A DNA stretch of 64,000 nucleotides from an uncultured Polaribacter sp. (GCA_947497755.1 CANMHT010000001.1:310001-374000); one strand, 5' to 3'. Positions 49,044 to 58,867 are shown, counted from the stretch's first letter. Notes: generated by a model not told the origin, from the sequence alone. Numbers and translations are program-made.

Positions 49044-49394
49044 TTAATTTCTTCTTTCTTTAATTCTAGCTTTCTTACCAGTAAGACCTCTAAAGTAGTA
49101 GATTCTTGCTCTTCTAACTTTACCTCTCTTGTTTACTTCAATTTTTTGAATTGATGGTAAGTTTACTGGGAAAATACGCTCAACACCAACAGTTCCAGAC
49201 ATTTTTCTGATTGTAAATGTTTCAGAAGTTCCAGATCCTTTACGTTGAATAACTACTCCTCTAAAAAACTGAGTTCTCGTTTTGTTTCCCTCTTTAATTT
49301 CGTAGTATACTGTAATTGTATCACCAGCTGCAAATTCTGGTAATTCTTTTCTTGTTACAAATTCGTCTTGTACAAATTTTACTAAAGATTCCAT
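49044..49394 (-). CDS. rplS: 50S ribosomal protein bL19
   Basis: A 116-residue ribosomal protein at the interface of the two subunits. Signature: FAAGDTITVYYEIKEGNKTR-like N-terminal barrel, FRGVVIQRKGSGTSETFTIRK, VGVERIFPVNLPSIQKIEV and RRARIYYFRGLTGKKARIKE. trmD lies upstream on the same strand with a glycosyltransferase gene between them. It has its own promoter and a structured leader. Confidence 0.97.
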   Translation of the reverse strand: MESLVKFVQDEFVTRKELPEFAAGDTITVYYEIKEGNKTRTQFFRGVVIQRKGSGTSETFTIRKMSGTVGVERIFPVNLPSIQKIEVNKRGKVRRARIYYFRGLTGKKARIKERRN

Positions 49395-49471
49395 TTTTAT
49401 ATAGTTTATGGTTTTTCAATGATTAACATTCACGATTCTCGTCAGAGGTTAATTTTGAGGTTGCAAATTTA
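49395..49471 (-). promoter_or_regulatory. rplS promoter and possible L19 autoregulatory leader
   Basis: A perfect -7 element TAAATTTG (49471-49464, minus) gives a start near 49458 and a leader of about 64 nt. In it ATTAAC 49422-49427 pairs with GTTAAT 49448-49453 and, inside, ACGA pairs with TCGT around a 3-base loop (49432-49442). I recall that an L19 leader has been proposed in flavobacteria by comparative RNA work; I have not verified that this one matches it. Confidence 0.5.
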
Positions 49472-49505
49472 CAAAATCTTTTTTGATTAAAAAGGATAAA
49501 GAAGA

Positions 49506-50987
49506 TTATTTTTTGTGCTGATAATTAGTACAATAGAAAACCCAAAATTTTCTTACTTCCTTTCCTTTACGTTTAATAATGATAGGTGATAGCTCTGTAA
49601 TATTCTCAAAATAATTGTACATAATCGGTAGCTCTAATTCACCTCTTTTATCTGAGTTCTTAAATCTCTTGTCAGAATCTATAAACAGCGCATTTTTTCC
49701 ATTTAAAAGCGATAAATCATCACCAACATAATCATAATGTAAAGCTGGTATTCCAATAATATTTTTACCATAAATTTTATCGTCTAAATAAAAATTTAAA
49801 ACTGCGGTAGTTTTATAATCATCTGCAGAAAAAACAAAGCTATTTGGATGAGTTATTATTAACTGTTTAGTTTCTTTAGCTAATTCTTCCCAACCAATCC
49901 ATGTGTCATCACTTTTAATAGGAGCTAAGTAAAATAAAACTTGTAGTGCAACTAATAGATGAAAAACGACAGAGAAATATAATTGTACTTTAACCCATTT
50001 CCATTTTATAAACATGGCAGCAATGATTATTCCTGTAATATAAGATGGCATTAACCAATTCATTTTTACCCAATAAATTGGAGTAATTGCAAAGAACCCA
50101 ACAAAAGTAGGTACAAAGAATGCTAGTAAGAAAAGTGTTTTAGACTTAGGTAGTTTAAACTTTAATAAAGCTCTTTTAATGTATTTAAATGTAAACGAAA
50201 CAAAACTTAAAAAGAGAATTGGTAATAACAATACAAGTTGATGAGCGATAGCCCCAAAAAAGAAATTAGGAGATAATTCAAACTTAGAAATATTACCAGA
50301 TCTTTCAGAACCTTGAAAAGCAAAAGAAGCAAAATCGTTTTGGTAATTCCACCACCAAACAGGAAAGGCTGCTAAAAAGGAAAGTGCTAAGCACAACCAC
50401 AACCTAGGAGACCATAACAACTTTCTGTACTTGTTAGAAAAGATTAAAAAAGACAATAAACCAATTTGCAGTAATAAAGCGGTGTATTTGCTATCAAAGG
50501 AAATTCCCATTACAATACCACCAATAATCCAATACCATTTGTTTTGCTCAAAAATAGCTTTGTATAAACAGATAATGCTTAGTGTCCAAAAAAGTAATAA
50601 AGGGACATCTGGAGTAGAATTAAAAGATATGATTGATGCAAATAAGGTCGAGCTAATTAACACTAAAGCTACAAGCGCTTTTCTTTTAGATAAAAAATAC
50701 TGAGCTAATTGATAAAAGCTAAGTAATGTAAGCGAACTAATACAAAAATCGGCAAATTTTATAGTAAAAACAGACTTGCCAAATATTTCTGTAAATCCTC
50801 TTAAAATGTATCCAATCATTCCAGGATGATCAAAGTATGATAAAGAAAGGTGTTCTCCGTAAAAATAGTAATAAGCATCTTGTGGCATTAATCCCATAAA
50901 AGGTAATAAGCCTAAACGAAACAATTGAAATCCAAAAACAATAGCTAATGCTGGATGCTTTTTTATTAATACGGTAAATTTATTCAT
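49506..50987 (-). CDS. GT39/ArnT-like membrane glycosyltransferase
   Basis: A 493-residue polytopic protein with about ten membrane helices in the first 370 residues and a soluble C-terminal part. [20 protein letters not shown] and [14 protein letters not shown] near the N-terminus match the first periplasmic loop (with catalytic Asp) of dolichol-phosphate-mannose-type transferases (PMT_2). It would transfer a sugar from a polyprenyl carrier to lipid A, protein or polymer in the periplasm. It overlaps the 3' end of trmD by 8 bases, so it is translationally coupled within the trmD-rplS block. Confidence 0.86.
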   Translation of the reverse strand: MNKFTVLIKKHPALAIVFGFQLFRLGLLPFMGLMPQDAYYYFYGEHLSLSYFDHPGMIGYILRGFTEIFGKSVFTIKFADFCISSLTLLSFYQLAQYFLSKRKALVALVLISSTLFASIISFNSTPDVPLLLFWTLSIICLYKAIFEQNKWYWIIGGIVMGISFDSKYTALLLQIGLLSFLIFSNKYRKLLWSPRLWLCLALSFLAAFPVWWWNYQNDFASFAFQGSERSGNISKFELSPNFFFGAIAHQLVLLLPILFLSFVSFTFKYIKRALLKFKLPKSKTLFLLAFFVPTFVGFFAITPIYWVKMNWLMPSYITGIIIAAMFIKWKWVKVQLYFSVVFHLLVALQVLFYLAPIKSDDTWIGWEELAKETKQLIITHPNSFVFSADDYKTTAVLNFYLDDKIYGKNIIGIPALHYDYVGDDLSLLNGKNALFIDSDKRFKNSDKRGELELPIMYNYFENITELSPIIIKRKGKEVRKFWVFYCTNYQHKK

Positions 50988-51660
50988 CTTCTAATAAGTC
51001 TGGTCTAATTTGAGCTGTTCTTTCATGTGCTTTTTCTGCTCGCCAAGCATCTATTTTAGGGAAATTCCCAGAAAGTAAGATCTCAGGAACTTTGAGTCCT
51101 TTATATTCTGCTGGCCGGGTATAAACTGGCGGAGATAATAAATTGTCTTGAAAAGAATCTGTTAAAGCAGATTGTTCGTCTCCTAAAACTCCTGGAATCA
51201 ATCTAACTACAGCATCGCACAAAATAGCAGCTGCTAATTCTCCTCCTGTTAAAACATAATCTCCAATAGATATTTCTTTAGTAATAAATTGGTCTCTTAC
51301 TCGTTGGTCTACGCCTTTATAATGTCCTGTAAGTATAATGATATTTTCTTTTAAAGAGAGTGTATTCGCAATTGTCTGGTTTAAGGTTGGAGCATCTGGA
51401 GTCATATAAATGATTTCATCATAGTTCCTTTCTGATTGTAGTTTTGAAATACATTTATCAATAGGCTCAATCATTAAAACCATACCTGCACCACCTCCAA
51501 ATTGAGTATCATCTAGTTTTTTGTATGAACCAATTCCGTAATCACGTAAATTGTGAAAATGAACTTCTGCCAATCCTTTATCAATAGCGCGTTTCATCAT
51601 TGAATGTTGAAACGGACTTTGTAATAATTCTGGTGAAACTGTAATTATATCTATTCGCAT
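50980..51660 (-). CDS. trmD: tRNA (guanine37-N1)-methyltransferase
   Basis: TrmD makes m1G37 in tRNAs reading CNN codons and prevents frameshifting. The 226-residue SPOUT enzyme has [56 protein letters not shown] and [18 protein letters not shown] with the knot residues. The start is the ATG at 51660; a TTG at 51675 falls on the -7 element. The promoter element is only 4 bases from the ATG. Confidence 0.96.
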   Translation of the reverse strand: MRIDIITVSPELLQSPFQHSMMKRAIDKGLAEVHFHNLRDYGIGSYKKLDDTQFGGGAGMVLMIEPIDKCISKLQSERNYDEIIYMTPDAPTLNQTIANTLSLKENIIILTGHYKGVDQRVRDQFITKEISIGDYVLTGGELAAAILCDAVVRLIPGVLGDEQSALTDSFQDNLLSPPVYTRPAEYKGLKVPEILLSGNFPKIDAWRAEKAHERTAQIRPDLLEDE

Positions 51661-51664
51661 TTGG

Positions 51665-51672
51665 CAAATGTA
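51665..51672 (-). promoter_or_regulatory. trmD -7 element, nearly leaderless
   Basis: On the minus strand TACATTTG is a perfect TAnnTTTG and lies 4 bases from the trmD ATG. Used as a promoter it would start transcription at or beside the ATG. No clear -33 box. Confidence 0.35.
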
Positions 51673-51682
51673 CAAGAATAAT

Positions 51683-52390
51683 CTAGTCTTCTAAAAAATA
51701 ATTAACTGTGGTTACAACTCTAATTTTTTTGATATCAGGAGTATTAGAATCTCTATCATTAATGGTAAATAAACCTTGAGTAGCAGATTTAATTTTACCA
51801 ACTTTAGAATTGGAATCTTTAGCAAATTTTTCTGCAACTTCTTTGGCTTTTTTGGTAGCTTCTTCTATCATTTCTGGTTTGATAGAATTCAAATCAGTAA
51901 ATAAATATTCTACAGGTCTCCATTGATTTTTAGAATTGATTAAAATTCCTTTTGATGCAAGATTGATAGATTCTTTTTGAGCATTTTTTATTTTTTGAAT
52001 ATCAGTAGTTCTTAAGGTAATTTCTGTTCTTGCTAAATACCTAAAGTTTTGTTTATTGTTATTGCCATAAAGATTGGCTTTGGTATCTGTAATATTAGAA
52101 ATACCAATATTAATTTCTTGTTGAGAAAAACCTTTAGAGCTAAAAAAATCTAATACTTTTTTCTTCTGAGATTCAATTTCATTATTTAAGCTATTAAGGT
52201 TGTTGTTGGTAATGGTAATTTGCATTGGCCAAACAGCTAAGTTTGCTTTTACTTCTCTTTCAGATAATCCTTTTACTTGTACTCTTCGGTTATTTTTTAA
52301 AGAGTTCCAATTCATTTCTCCAACAAAGAAACCAGCAATTATAATAGAGACCCCTATAGTTAATACTTTTAACCAGCTTGTATTTTTCAT
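51683..52390 (-). CDS. SIMPL-domain exported protein
   Basis: A 235-residue protein with an N-terminal membrane helix or signal ([19 protein letters not shown]) and a SIMPL (DUF541) domain: [22 protein letters not shown], and [23 protein letters not shown] proteins such as BP26 form periplasmic assemblies; roles range from oxidative-stress protection to channel-like structures. It lies 22 bases upstream of trmD on the same strand. No precise function inferred. Confidence 0.87.
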   Translation of the reverse strand: MKNTSWLKVLTIGVSIIIAGFFVGEMNWNSLKNNRRVQVKGLSEREVKANLAVWPMQITITNNNLNSLNNEIESQKKKVLDFFSSKGFSQQEINIGISNITDTKANLYGNNNKQNFRYLARTEITLRTTDIQKIKNAQKESINLASKGILINSKNQWRPVEYLFTDLNSIKPEMIEEATKKAKEVAEKFAKDSNSKVGKIKSATQGLFTINDRDSNTPDIKKIRVVTTVNYFLED

Positions 52391-52439
52391 ATGAAACGTT
52401 TTTTTGATACAGGTAAAGATACTTTATTAAGTTGTGAAT

Positions 52440-52919
52440 CTAAGTAATTTTACGAATAAATCGCGCAGGACTTCCTAGCCAAAGTTCGTTGTCTGGAACA
52501 TCTTTAGTGACAATACTTCCTGCGCCAATCATGGCATTTTTACCAATAGTTATTCCGCCCAAAACAGTAGTGTTAGCTCCAATTGAAGCTCCTTCTTTTA
52601 TAAGTGTAGATTGAAATTTTTCTAAGCGTTGTTTTGATCTAGGATATTTATCATTGGTAAAAGTAACATTTGGACCAATAAAAACGAAATCTTCTATACG
52701 CAAACCATCCCATAAAAAGACACCAGATTTTACAGTAACACTATGGCCAATTTTTACATCATTTTCAATAAAGGTATGGGAACAAATATTACAATTGTTG
52801 CCAATTTCAGCTCCTTTTAAGACAACACTGAATTGCCAAAAATTAGTGTCAGTACCGATTGATACACTATTTACATCTGCAAGTGGATGTACAAAAAACG
52901 ATTTTTCTTTCTTTTCCAT
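52440..52919 (-). CDS. Left-handed beta-helix (hexapeptide) acyltransferase
   Basis: A 159-residue trimeric acyltransferase of hexapeptide repeats ([LIV]-G-x4): [76 protein letters not shown]. The NDKYPRS loop and short length resemble WlbB/WbpD/FdtC-type N-acetyltransferases of amino-sugars in surface glycans. Substrate not determined. A single gene here, without a glycan cluster around it, so its pathway is elsewhere. Confidence 0.86.
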   Translation of the reverse strand: MEKKEKSFFVHPLADVNSVSIGTDTNFWQFSVVLKGAEIGNNCNICSHTFIENDVKIGHSVTVKSGVFLWDGLRIEDFVFIGPNVTFTNDKYPRSKQRLEKFQSTLIKEGASIGANTTVLGGITIGKNAMIGAGSIVTKDVPDNELWLGSPARFIRKIT

Positions 52920-53004
52920 ATTGAAATTTGTGAAATGAATTTACTTAGTAAGTAACGAATAAAATTACTGAAACACAAATGTTTAAAAAAGTAAAGAAGT
53001 ATTG

Positions 53005-53292
53005 TTAGTTTTTAGAAAAGTTCTTTTTTGTAGTTTTCTTTGGTGATTTTGATTGCTCTTCTTTTGAAGGCATTGGACCTCTAAGGTGAATGATTAATCC
53101 GTTTAAAAAGTTACGTAAAAACTGATCACCGCATTCCATATATTTTGGATGTTTCTCATTTCTGAAAATAGCTCCAAGTTCTCCTTTGGTTACTTTAAAA
53201 TCTACCAAAGCACAAATTTCTATAATGTCAGTATCTCTTAATTTATGTGCAACACGTAATTTTTTAAAAATATCGTTGTTTGTTAATCCCAT
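53005..53292 (-). CDS. DUF1456 (YehS-like) protein, single repeat
   Basis: A 95-residue protein with one copy of the DUF1456 motif (MGLTNNDIFKKLRVAHKLRDTDIIEICALV, then KGELGAIFRNEKHPKYMECGDQFLRNFLNGL) and a basic tail (KKTTKKNFSKN). E. coli YehS carries two such repeats, so this is a short, half-length form. Function unknown. Confidence 0.85.
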   Translation of the reverse strand: MGLTNNDIFKKLRVAHKLRDTDIIEICALVDFKVTKGELGAIFRNEKHPKYMECGDQFLRNFLNGLIIHLRGPMPSKEEQSKSPKKTTKKNFSKN

Positions 53293-53341
53293 ATAACAAA
53301 GGTAGGTGTTTTAAATTCGTAAACTAAAAAGAAACTACAGC

Positions 53342-53761
53342 TTATTCTTTGACGCGTTTAAAAACCATAGCAATCTTACCTGAAAAATCTTTAGGTCTAA
53401 CACCATCAAAATTCATATTTAGTTTCATTTCATCCTTATTAATTTGTTGAGCAATACATAAAATCTTTTTTGTTTTTTGTTCCTCAATTTTAGTAAGGGT
53501 AATGTCAATTTCTATTGGAGTTTTAGAAAGATTAATTGTATATGACATACTCCCTTTTTTGCCATCATAAACAAACTCTTTTCCTCCAAATTTTTGACCT
53601 TGAAATTCAAAATAAGCATAACCTTCTTTATCAAAAACAATGTAGCCAATTTCATTTTTTTTATCTACACCTTTCCATTTACCAACAAATGTAAAGTTAG
53701 AGCTCTGTCCAAATGAACTGAAAGTGATAGTAAGTAAAACAAGTAATAATAATTTTTTCAT
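53342..53761 (-). CDS. Exported lipocalin-like hypothetical protein
   Basis: A 139-residue protein with a signal peptide (KKLLLLVLLTITFSSFGQ) and a beta-rich body starting FTFVGKWKGVDKKNEIGYIVFDKEGYAYFE, which looks like a small lipocalin-type barrel. No conserved catalytic residues. Family not recognised with certainty. Confidence 0.78.
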   Translation of the reverse strand: MKKLLLLVLLTITFSSFGQSSNFTFVGKWKGVDKKNEIGYIVFDKEGYAYFEFQGQKFGGKEFVYDGKKGSMSYTINLSKTPIEIDITLTKIEEQKTKKILCIAQQINKDEMKLNMNFDGVRPKDFSGKIAMVFKRVKE

Positions 53762-53813
53762 AGCATTTTGTTTATAAAGTTATTTAAGATATCAGTAATT
53801 GATATTTACTTAA

Positions 53814-54440
53814 TTAATCAACCATTTGGAAAATAGCCAAAGCATATACAGCAAAACGTAAAAAACGAAACAGTCCAAAAAGAACAACTCCTTTAAAAGG
53901 GTATTTTATCATTCCGGCTGTTAAACAAGTAATCGAAAAAGGGATTGGTAAAAGTGCACCAACAACAATTAAGAAACCTCCCCATTTACTAGTGTTTTTT
54001 AAGTGTTTGGTTAATTTAGTTTCTAAATAGTTTCTAAAAGAATTGATGCGTAAAGAAGCTTTACCTATAAAGAAAGTAATCAGTCCACCAGTATAAGATA
54101 AGGTTGCCAAAATGGCTAAAGTAACAACAGGATCATCTGTTTTTTTAGACCAAGCGATAAAAATTTCTGGGGGGATTAATCCTAACAATGTTTCAGAAAT
54201 AAAGAAAACTACTAATACACCAACAGTAGAAAATGTTTCGGTCATTCTTTCCAAACCATCATTAATGTTGTAAACGTATTTGTTAAAAAGAATTAAAGCA
54301 ATAACAAAAAGTGCAATTGGTATAATTGCTTTACGTAAACTTGTACCAATAAACTTATAAAAACCAGTATAAGAGTAGTATTGGTGAAGTAATTTTGTTT
54401 TCGACTTTTTTCTTTTCTTTTTCCTTTTTTGTTCGCTCAT
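53814..54440 (-). CDS. VTT/DedA-like membrane protein
   Basis: A 208-residue protein with a very basic N-terminus (EQKRKKKRKKSKTK) and five or six membrane helices. The VTT features GLIPPEIFIAWSKK and GALLPIPFSITCLTAGMIKYPFK with the conserved prolines and glycines are present. VTT/DedA proteins include lipid scramblases and polyprenyl-phosphate flippases. Substrate unknown. Confidence 0.83.
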   Translation of the reverse strand: MSEQKRKKKRKKSKTKLLHQYYSYTGFYKFIGTSLRKAIIPIALFVIALILFNKYVYNINDGLERMTETFSTVGVLVVFFISETLLGLIPPEIFIAWSKKTDDPVVTLAILATLSYTGGLITFFIGKASLRINSFRNYLETKLTKHLKNTSKWGGFLIVVGALLPIPFSITCLTAGMIKYPFKGVVLFGLFRFLRFAVYALAIFQMVD

Positions 54441-54526
54441 GCTGCCTGTAGTTCAATTTTACGAGCTGCAAATATACGTTTTTTATAGATTGAAAAAAGG
54501 AGAACTTACTTAGATTTAACTAATAA

Positions 54527-56083
54527 TTATAAGTTTTCAATGGCTGCTTCAGCACAACGTTCTCCATCCATAGCGGCAGAAATGATTCCGCCTGCATAAC
54601 CACCACCTTCACCACAAGGAAAAAGACCTTCAATTTCTGGGTGTTCTAAGTTATCTTTTCTAGGAATATTTACAGGAGATGAAGTTCTAGATTCTACTCC
54701 AACAATATTTGCTTCTGAAGTATAATAACCATGCATTTTTTGACCAAATGCTTCAAAACCTTTTCGCAATCGACCACCAATTAATTTAGGTAAAAGAGAG
54801 TGTAGTGGAGCAGATTTTAAACCAGGTTGGTAGGAGGTGGTATTTAAATCAGTAGATAAATTTCCTTCTACAAAATCGGTAAGTCTTTGTGCTGGTGCGG
54901 TTTGGGTTCTTCCTCCAGAAGTAAATGCTAAACGTTCTAAATCTTTTTGGTATTGTAAACCTTTTAAAACACCATATTTTTCATATTTAGGTAAGTCTTT
55001 ATCTACATTAATTTCTACGACTATACCAGAATTTGCATATAAATTATTTCTTCTACTTGGAGACATACCATTAACAACAACTTCTCCGTTAGCAGTAGCA
55101 GCAGGAACAATAAATCCGCCAGGGCACATGCAAAATGAATACACACCTCTTCCTTTTACTTGTTGTACTAAACTATAAGCTGCAGCAGGTAATAATTCAT
55201 CTCTTTTACCAGAACAATGATACTGAATTGAGTCTATTATGTGTTGTGGATGCTCTACACGAACTCCCATGGCAAAAGATTTTGCTTTAAGTGCAATTTC
55301 TTTTTTATGAAGTAATTCATAAATGTCTCTGGCAGAATGACCTGTTGCAAGCACAACTGCATTTACCGTCATTTCTGTACCATTTAATAATTGAATGGCT
55401 TGTAATTTATTATTCTTGATAACAAAATCTGTAACTCGGCTTTCAAAGTGAATTTCGCCACCATGTTTTAAGATGGTTTCTCTAATATTCTGAATAATCT
55501 TAGGCAACTTATTGGTACCAATATGTGGGTGAGCATCAATTAAAATTTGTTCTGTTGCTCCATGAAAAACAAGGTTTTCAAAGATTTTACGTACATCACC
55601 TCTTTTTAAACTACGTGTATATAATTTTCCATCAGAATAGGTACCTGCTCCACCTTCTCCAAAACAATAATTAGAATCTTCGTTTACAAAATGTTCTTGA
55701 TTGATTGCTCTTAAATCTCTACGTCTGTCTTGTACATTTTTTCCACGTTCTAAAACTATAGGTTTATATCCTAATTCTAAACAACGTAATGCTGCATACA
55801 TTCCTGCAGGACCAAAACCAACAATATGTATTTCTTTAGCATTTGAAACGTCTTTATATTCAAACTGATAAGCAGAATTTTCTGGTAAAGGCTCGTCTAT
55901 ATAAACAGCAACTTTATAGTTGAAATAGATTTGGGGTTTACGAGCATCAATAGATTTACGTAAGATTTTTACTCCGCTAACCGTTTTTGGGTCTATACTT
56001 AAATGATGTGCTGCTTTTTTTAGCAGAATATCTGTTATTTTTTCTTCTTTTAATTGTATGCGAAGTTGTAGCTCTTTTACCAT
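54527..56083 (-). CDS. FAD-dependent oxidoreductase (YtfP/HI0933-related group)
   Basis: A 518-residue flavoprotein: an N-terminal alpha/beta domain (about 1-85), then GFGPAGMYAALRCLELGYKPIVLERG (FAD fold), SNYCFGEGGAGTYSDGKLYTR, VLATGHSARDIYELL and the C-terminal FPCGEGGGYAGGIISAAMDG. It matches a widespread uncharacterised family annotated only as FAD-dependent. Cytoplasmic by lack of signal. Substrate unknown. Confidence 0.88.
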   Translation of the reverse strand: MVKELQLRIQLKEEKITDILLKKAAHHLSIDPKTVSGVKILRKSIDARKPQIYFNYKVAVYIDEPLPENSAYQFEYKDVSNAKEIHIVGFGPAGMYAALRCLELGYKPIVLERGKNVQDRRRDLRAINQEHFVNEDSNYCFGEGGAGTYSDGKLYTRSLKRGDVRKIFENLVFHGATEQILIDAHPHIGTNKLPKIIQNIRETILKHGGEIHFESRVTDFVIKNNKLQAIQLLNGTEMTVNAVVLATGHSARDIYELLHKKEIALKAKSFAMGVRVEHPQHIIDSIQYHCSGKRDELLPAAAYSLVQQVKGRGVYSFCMCPGGFIVPAATANGEVVVNGMSPSRRNNLYANSGIVVEINVDKDLPKYEKYGVLKGLQYQKDLERLAFTSGGRTQTAPAQRLTDFVEGNLSTDLNTTSYQPGLKSAPLHSLLPKLIGGRLRKGFEAFGQKMHGYYTSEANIVGVESRTSSPVNIPRKDNLEHPEIEGLFPCGEGGGYAGGIISAAMDGERCAEAAIENL

Positions 56084-56165
56084 GTGGCAAAAATAGGGAA
56101 ATTAATGTTGTGATTTTTTTATGAGAGTTATAAGATATTAAAAGTTTAGTAGTGCCAATAAGGAA

Positions 56166-57038
56166 TCAAATGCCACAGCATCTTTTATATTTTTTGCCAC
56201 TATTACATGGGCATTTGCTATTTCTTCTAATTTCTTTGGTGGTGATACTCAATTTTCTAGAAGACATGTCTTGTTTAAATATTTTTTCTAATGCTTCATA
56301 GAGTTTAGGATGTTTCTTTTTTAAAAGTTTGGGTCTTTCAAAAAAATATTCGCTGGCAACAGAAAAGAATTCAGCATTATTTGTACCTGCATATGGATTA
56401 ATGTCAGAATCATTTTGATAAATTTCATCTAATTTTTTATTCATCAGATCTATCCATGGAATGGTATATTGTTTTTCCATTAGAATTGAGGGAATCCCAT
56501 CTATGGTGCCACCAATTTTATCAATCAAATGAACAAATTCATGAATAGCTGTATTCTCTTTGTCTGATTCGTTACTAAAACCGTGATGTAAGGCTTGTTG
56601 TGACAATATCATTTTACCTTCCATATAACCGTTTCCAACCATTCCTAAAATTTTTCGATTACCTCCTTCAGTTTCAAAACCTTGATTAAAGGTTGTTGGA
56701 TAAATTAAAACTTCATTTAAGTTGGTATACCTCCAATTTTCAAAACCAAATATTGGAATGATTGCACTAGAAGCTACTAAAAGTTTATCATAAATATCAA
56801 TGGTGGTTTTTACCCCAATAATTTTATAATTGAGAATAAATTCTTGAATTTGATATTCAAATTTTTCTTTATCATTAGCAGATAAAGAATTGTAGAACGC
56901 AACATTTTTTAATAAAATAACTCTCCAACTATTTGGAAAAACTGTTTTAGGTGATTTCCAAATTAATTTTTTTCTGTTTTTATTAAAGAGGTATATGCTA
57001 ATTATAAAAAATGAAGTGATAGATATAAACGGAATCAT
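56166..57038 (-). CDS. M90 (MtfA-like) zinc peptidase with C-terminal SEC-C motif
   Basis: A 290-residue protein: N-terminal membrane helix (PFISITSFFIISIYLF), an MtfA-type domain with FGFENWRYTNLNEVLIYP and the zinc site AIHEFVHLIDK (HExxH), then a C-terminal SEC-C motif CPCNSGKKYKRCCG that binds another zinc. E. coli MtfA titrates Mlc and regulates glucose uptake. The SEC-C tail is not part of E. coli MtfA, so this may act on proteins near the translocon or ribosome. Confidence 0.85.
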   Translation of the reverse strand: MIPFISITSFFIISIYLFNKNRKKLIWKSPKTVFPNSWRVILLKNVAFYNSLSANDKEKFEYQIQEFILNYKIIGVKTTIDIYDKLLVASSAIIPIFGFENWRYTNLNEVLIYPTTFNQGFETEGGNRKILGMVGNGYMEGKMILSQQALHHGFSNESDKENTAIHEFVHLIDKIGGTIDGIPSILMEKQYTIPWIDLMNKKLDEIYQNDSDINPYAGTNNAEFFSVASEYFFERPKLLKKKHPKLYEALEKIFKQDMSSRKLSITTKEIRRNSKCPCNSGKKYKRCCGI

Positions 57039-57056
57039 AAATTCAAAAACAAGTAA

Positions 57057-58208
57057 CTATTTATTTTGTTCTTCCCACTTTTTTATAATTTCTTGTTCAT
57101 TAACTAAAACACCTTTAGGATTTTTTTCAAATTGATTGCGTTGCTCTTGAGTAATAGCATCAGAATACCACCAGTTATACATGTCTTTAACAGAAGTTTT
57201 TAAATCTCTAAAGGTTAAACCTGCAGCAATTGCTTTTGTATTAGCTGCTCTAGAAGAGCCGTAGTTTTTGCCAATTGGAGGAATCCATGAAACTAAATAA
57301 GGAACACCATTATTCTGTAAAAAGTTATAATCATTTATCTGTATCAATTCATTTTTTACATCAAAAGCAGTGTGTGCTTCAGTAACAAAATCTAGCATGG
57401 TTTGTGCACTCTTTGGCCCAGCAATATTAAATTTTCCAGTAGTTTTTGTTTCTGCTAACCGAATCATAAATTCTGCTACATCTCTAACATCAGCATATTG
57501 AACCAAGTCTTCTTTTTTTCCAGGAACTAATACTTTTCCTTCTTTGGCTAAACGAACTGGCCAATGAATAAAGCGGTTGGTCTTGTCTCCGGGACCAAAC
57601 ATATAGGTTGGTCTAGCAATGATGGTTCTATCTTTTCCAAAAGCTTTAATCGCAGCATTTTCAGAATTGGTTTTCATAACACCATACCAATATTCTAATT
57701 TTTCATCTTCATTTTCTATTACTGCAGGTTCTTCTGTAAGCGTTTTGGTATCTTCAGTAATATGATTTCCCAAATAAGGATAATAAACACCAGTAGAAGA
57801 GGTGTATAAATAGTAGTTAACTTTATCTTTTAATAATTCGGCAGTGTCTTTTGTCCATTGTACCCTTCTTCCAGAATTATCAATTACAACATCCCATTTG
57901 CCATTTTCTAAAGCTTTTAAATTGTTGTTTCTGTCTCCAACTAAGTGTTCTACTTTGTCAAAAAGTTCCTTATGAACTGTAGGTTGGGTTTTGCCTCGTG
58001 TGAAAATAGAAACAGAATGTCCACGTTTTAATGCATAAGCAATTTGATGTGGTCCTAAAAAACTTGTGCCACCAAGAATTAAAATTTTTAGTTTTTTTGA
58101 TTTTTCTTTTGCATCACAAGCTAATAAACTGCTTCCTAAAAATGGGATTGCAACACTAGCTGCTAACCCTTTTTTGATAAAATTTCTTCTGCTTTTTGAG
58201 TTTTCCAT
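57057..58208 (-). CDS. Tat-exported lipoprotein of the NAD-dependent epimerase/dehydratase family
   Basis: A 383-residue protein. The N-terminus SRRNFIKKGLAASVAIPFLGSS has a twin-arginine motif, and LLACD shortly after is a lipobox. The rest is an extended SDR: LKILILGGTSFLGPHQIAYAL (NAD loop), SSTGVYYPYLG and YWYGVMKTNSENA (YxxxK near residue 180). Export of a folded NAD-binding enzyme fits Tat. Cofactor supply in the periplasm would require a tightly bound NAD, as in GFO/IDH-type Tat enzymes. Substrate unknown. Confidence 0.85.
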   Translation of the reverse strand: MENSKSRRNFIKKGLAASVAIPFLGSSLLACDAKEKSKKLKILILGGTSFLGPHQIAYALKRGHSVSIFTRGKTQPTVHKELFDKVEHLVGDRNNNLKALENGKWDVVIDNSGRRVQWTKDTAELLKDKVNYYLYTSSTGVYYPYLGNHITEDTKTLTEEPAVIENEDEKLEYWYGVMKTNSENAAIKAFGKDRTIIARPTYMFGPGDKTNRFIHWPVRLAKEGKVLVPGKKEDLVQYADVRDVAEFMIRLAETKTTGKFNIAGPKSAQTMLDFVTEAHTAFDVKNELIQINDYNFLQNNGVPYLVSWIPPIGKNYGSSRAANTKAIAAGLTFRDLKTSVKDMYNWWYSDAITQEQRNQFEKNPKGVLVNEQEIIKKWEEQNK

Positions 58209-58314
58209 AGTGCAAATTGGATTTGTTGTTTGGAAAGATACCTATTTTAATAAAAAAAGCTAAAGTTTTAGAAGAAATAAAATAATGATTGTGAATGTTA
58301 AAGCCTGCTATAAG

Positions 58315-58710
58315 TTAAAAAGTAGTTAGCTTTTTTAATATAGTTTCATATTCTTCTATGGCTTCGTTGTAAGAAGGTAACATACGGTTTAATGCATCAG
58401 AAATTCTCTCTATAGGTTCATGATTTCTACTTAATGTTTCAATCTCGTATACATTTTCAAGACAATTAACTCCCATAGTTGTAAATGAAGTTTTAAAAAA
58501 ATGAGAAGTGTAGGTAATTTCTTTGTAATCTTTATTTTGAACACCTTCTTTTAGGCGGTTTATAATTTCATCTGCTTGTTTTAAAAAGATGTCAATTACC
58601 TGGGCAGATATTTCAGAATCTCCATTAAAGCACTCGTTTAGGTACTCTAAATTAACAATAGAGCTGGTTAGTTTATTTTCTATAGCGATGTCGTTATTTT
58701 CTATAATCAA
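58315..58710 (-). CDS. Hpt-domain phosphotransfer protein
   Basis: A 131-residue histidine phosphotransfer protein. The helical signature TSHFFKTSFTTMG fits the Hpt motif (phospho-accepting His, then Lys three residues on) with SHFFK in place of the usual HtLKG. It starts at TTG 58710, as no ATG is available. It is divergent from a response regulator gene with 157 bases between. No histidine kinase is present in the window. Confidence 0.85.
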   Translation of the reverse strand: MIIENNDIAIENKLTSSIVNLEYLNECFNGDSEISAQVIDIFLKQADEIINRLKEGVQNKDYKEITYTSHFFKTSFTTMGVNCLENVYEIETLSRNHEPIERISDALNRMLPSYNEAIEEYETILKKLTTF

Positions 58711-58749
58711 AATGAGTGTATTTTGAGTAAGTGATTGTTATGTTGACTG

Positions 58750-58762
58750 TTAAGTTACTTAA
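58750..58762. promoter_or_regulatory. Inverted repeat in the hpt-response regulator divergent region
   Basis: TTAAGT and ACTTAA are perfect arms around a single T in the intergenic region shared by the two divergent signalling genes. Short and AT-rich, so only a weak operator candidate. Confidence 0.3.
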
Positions 58763-58867
58763 AAAATGAGTCAATTTTAAAGAAAATGGCTATTTTTTAG
58801 GCTAATCATCATAATAACAGGTATTTATACGTGCTTTTTGTTGGGTTAAAAATTGTAAGTTTTCACT

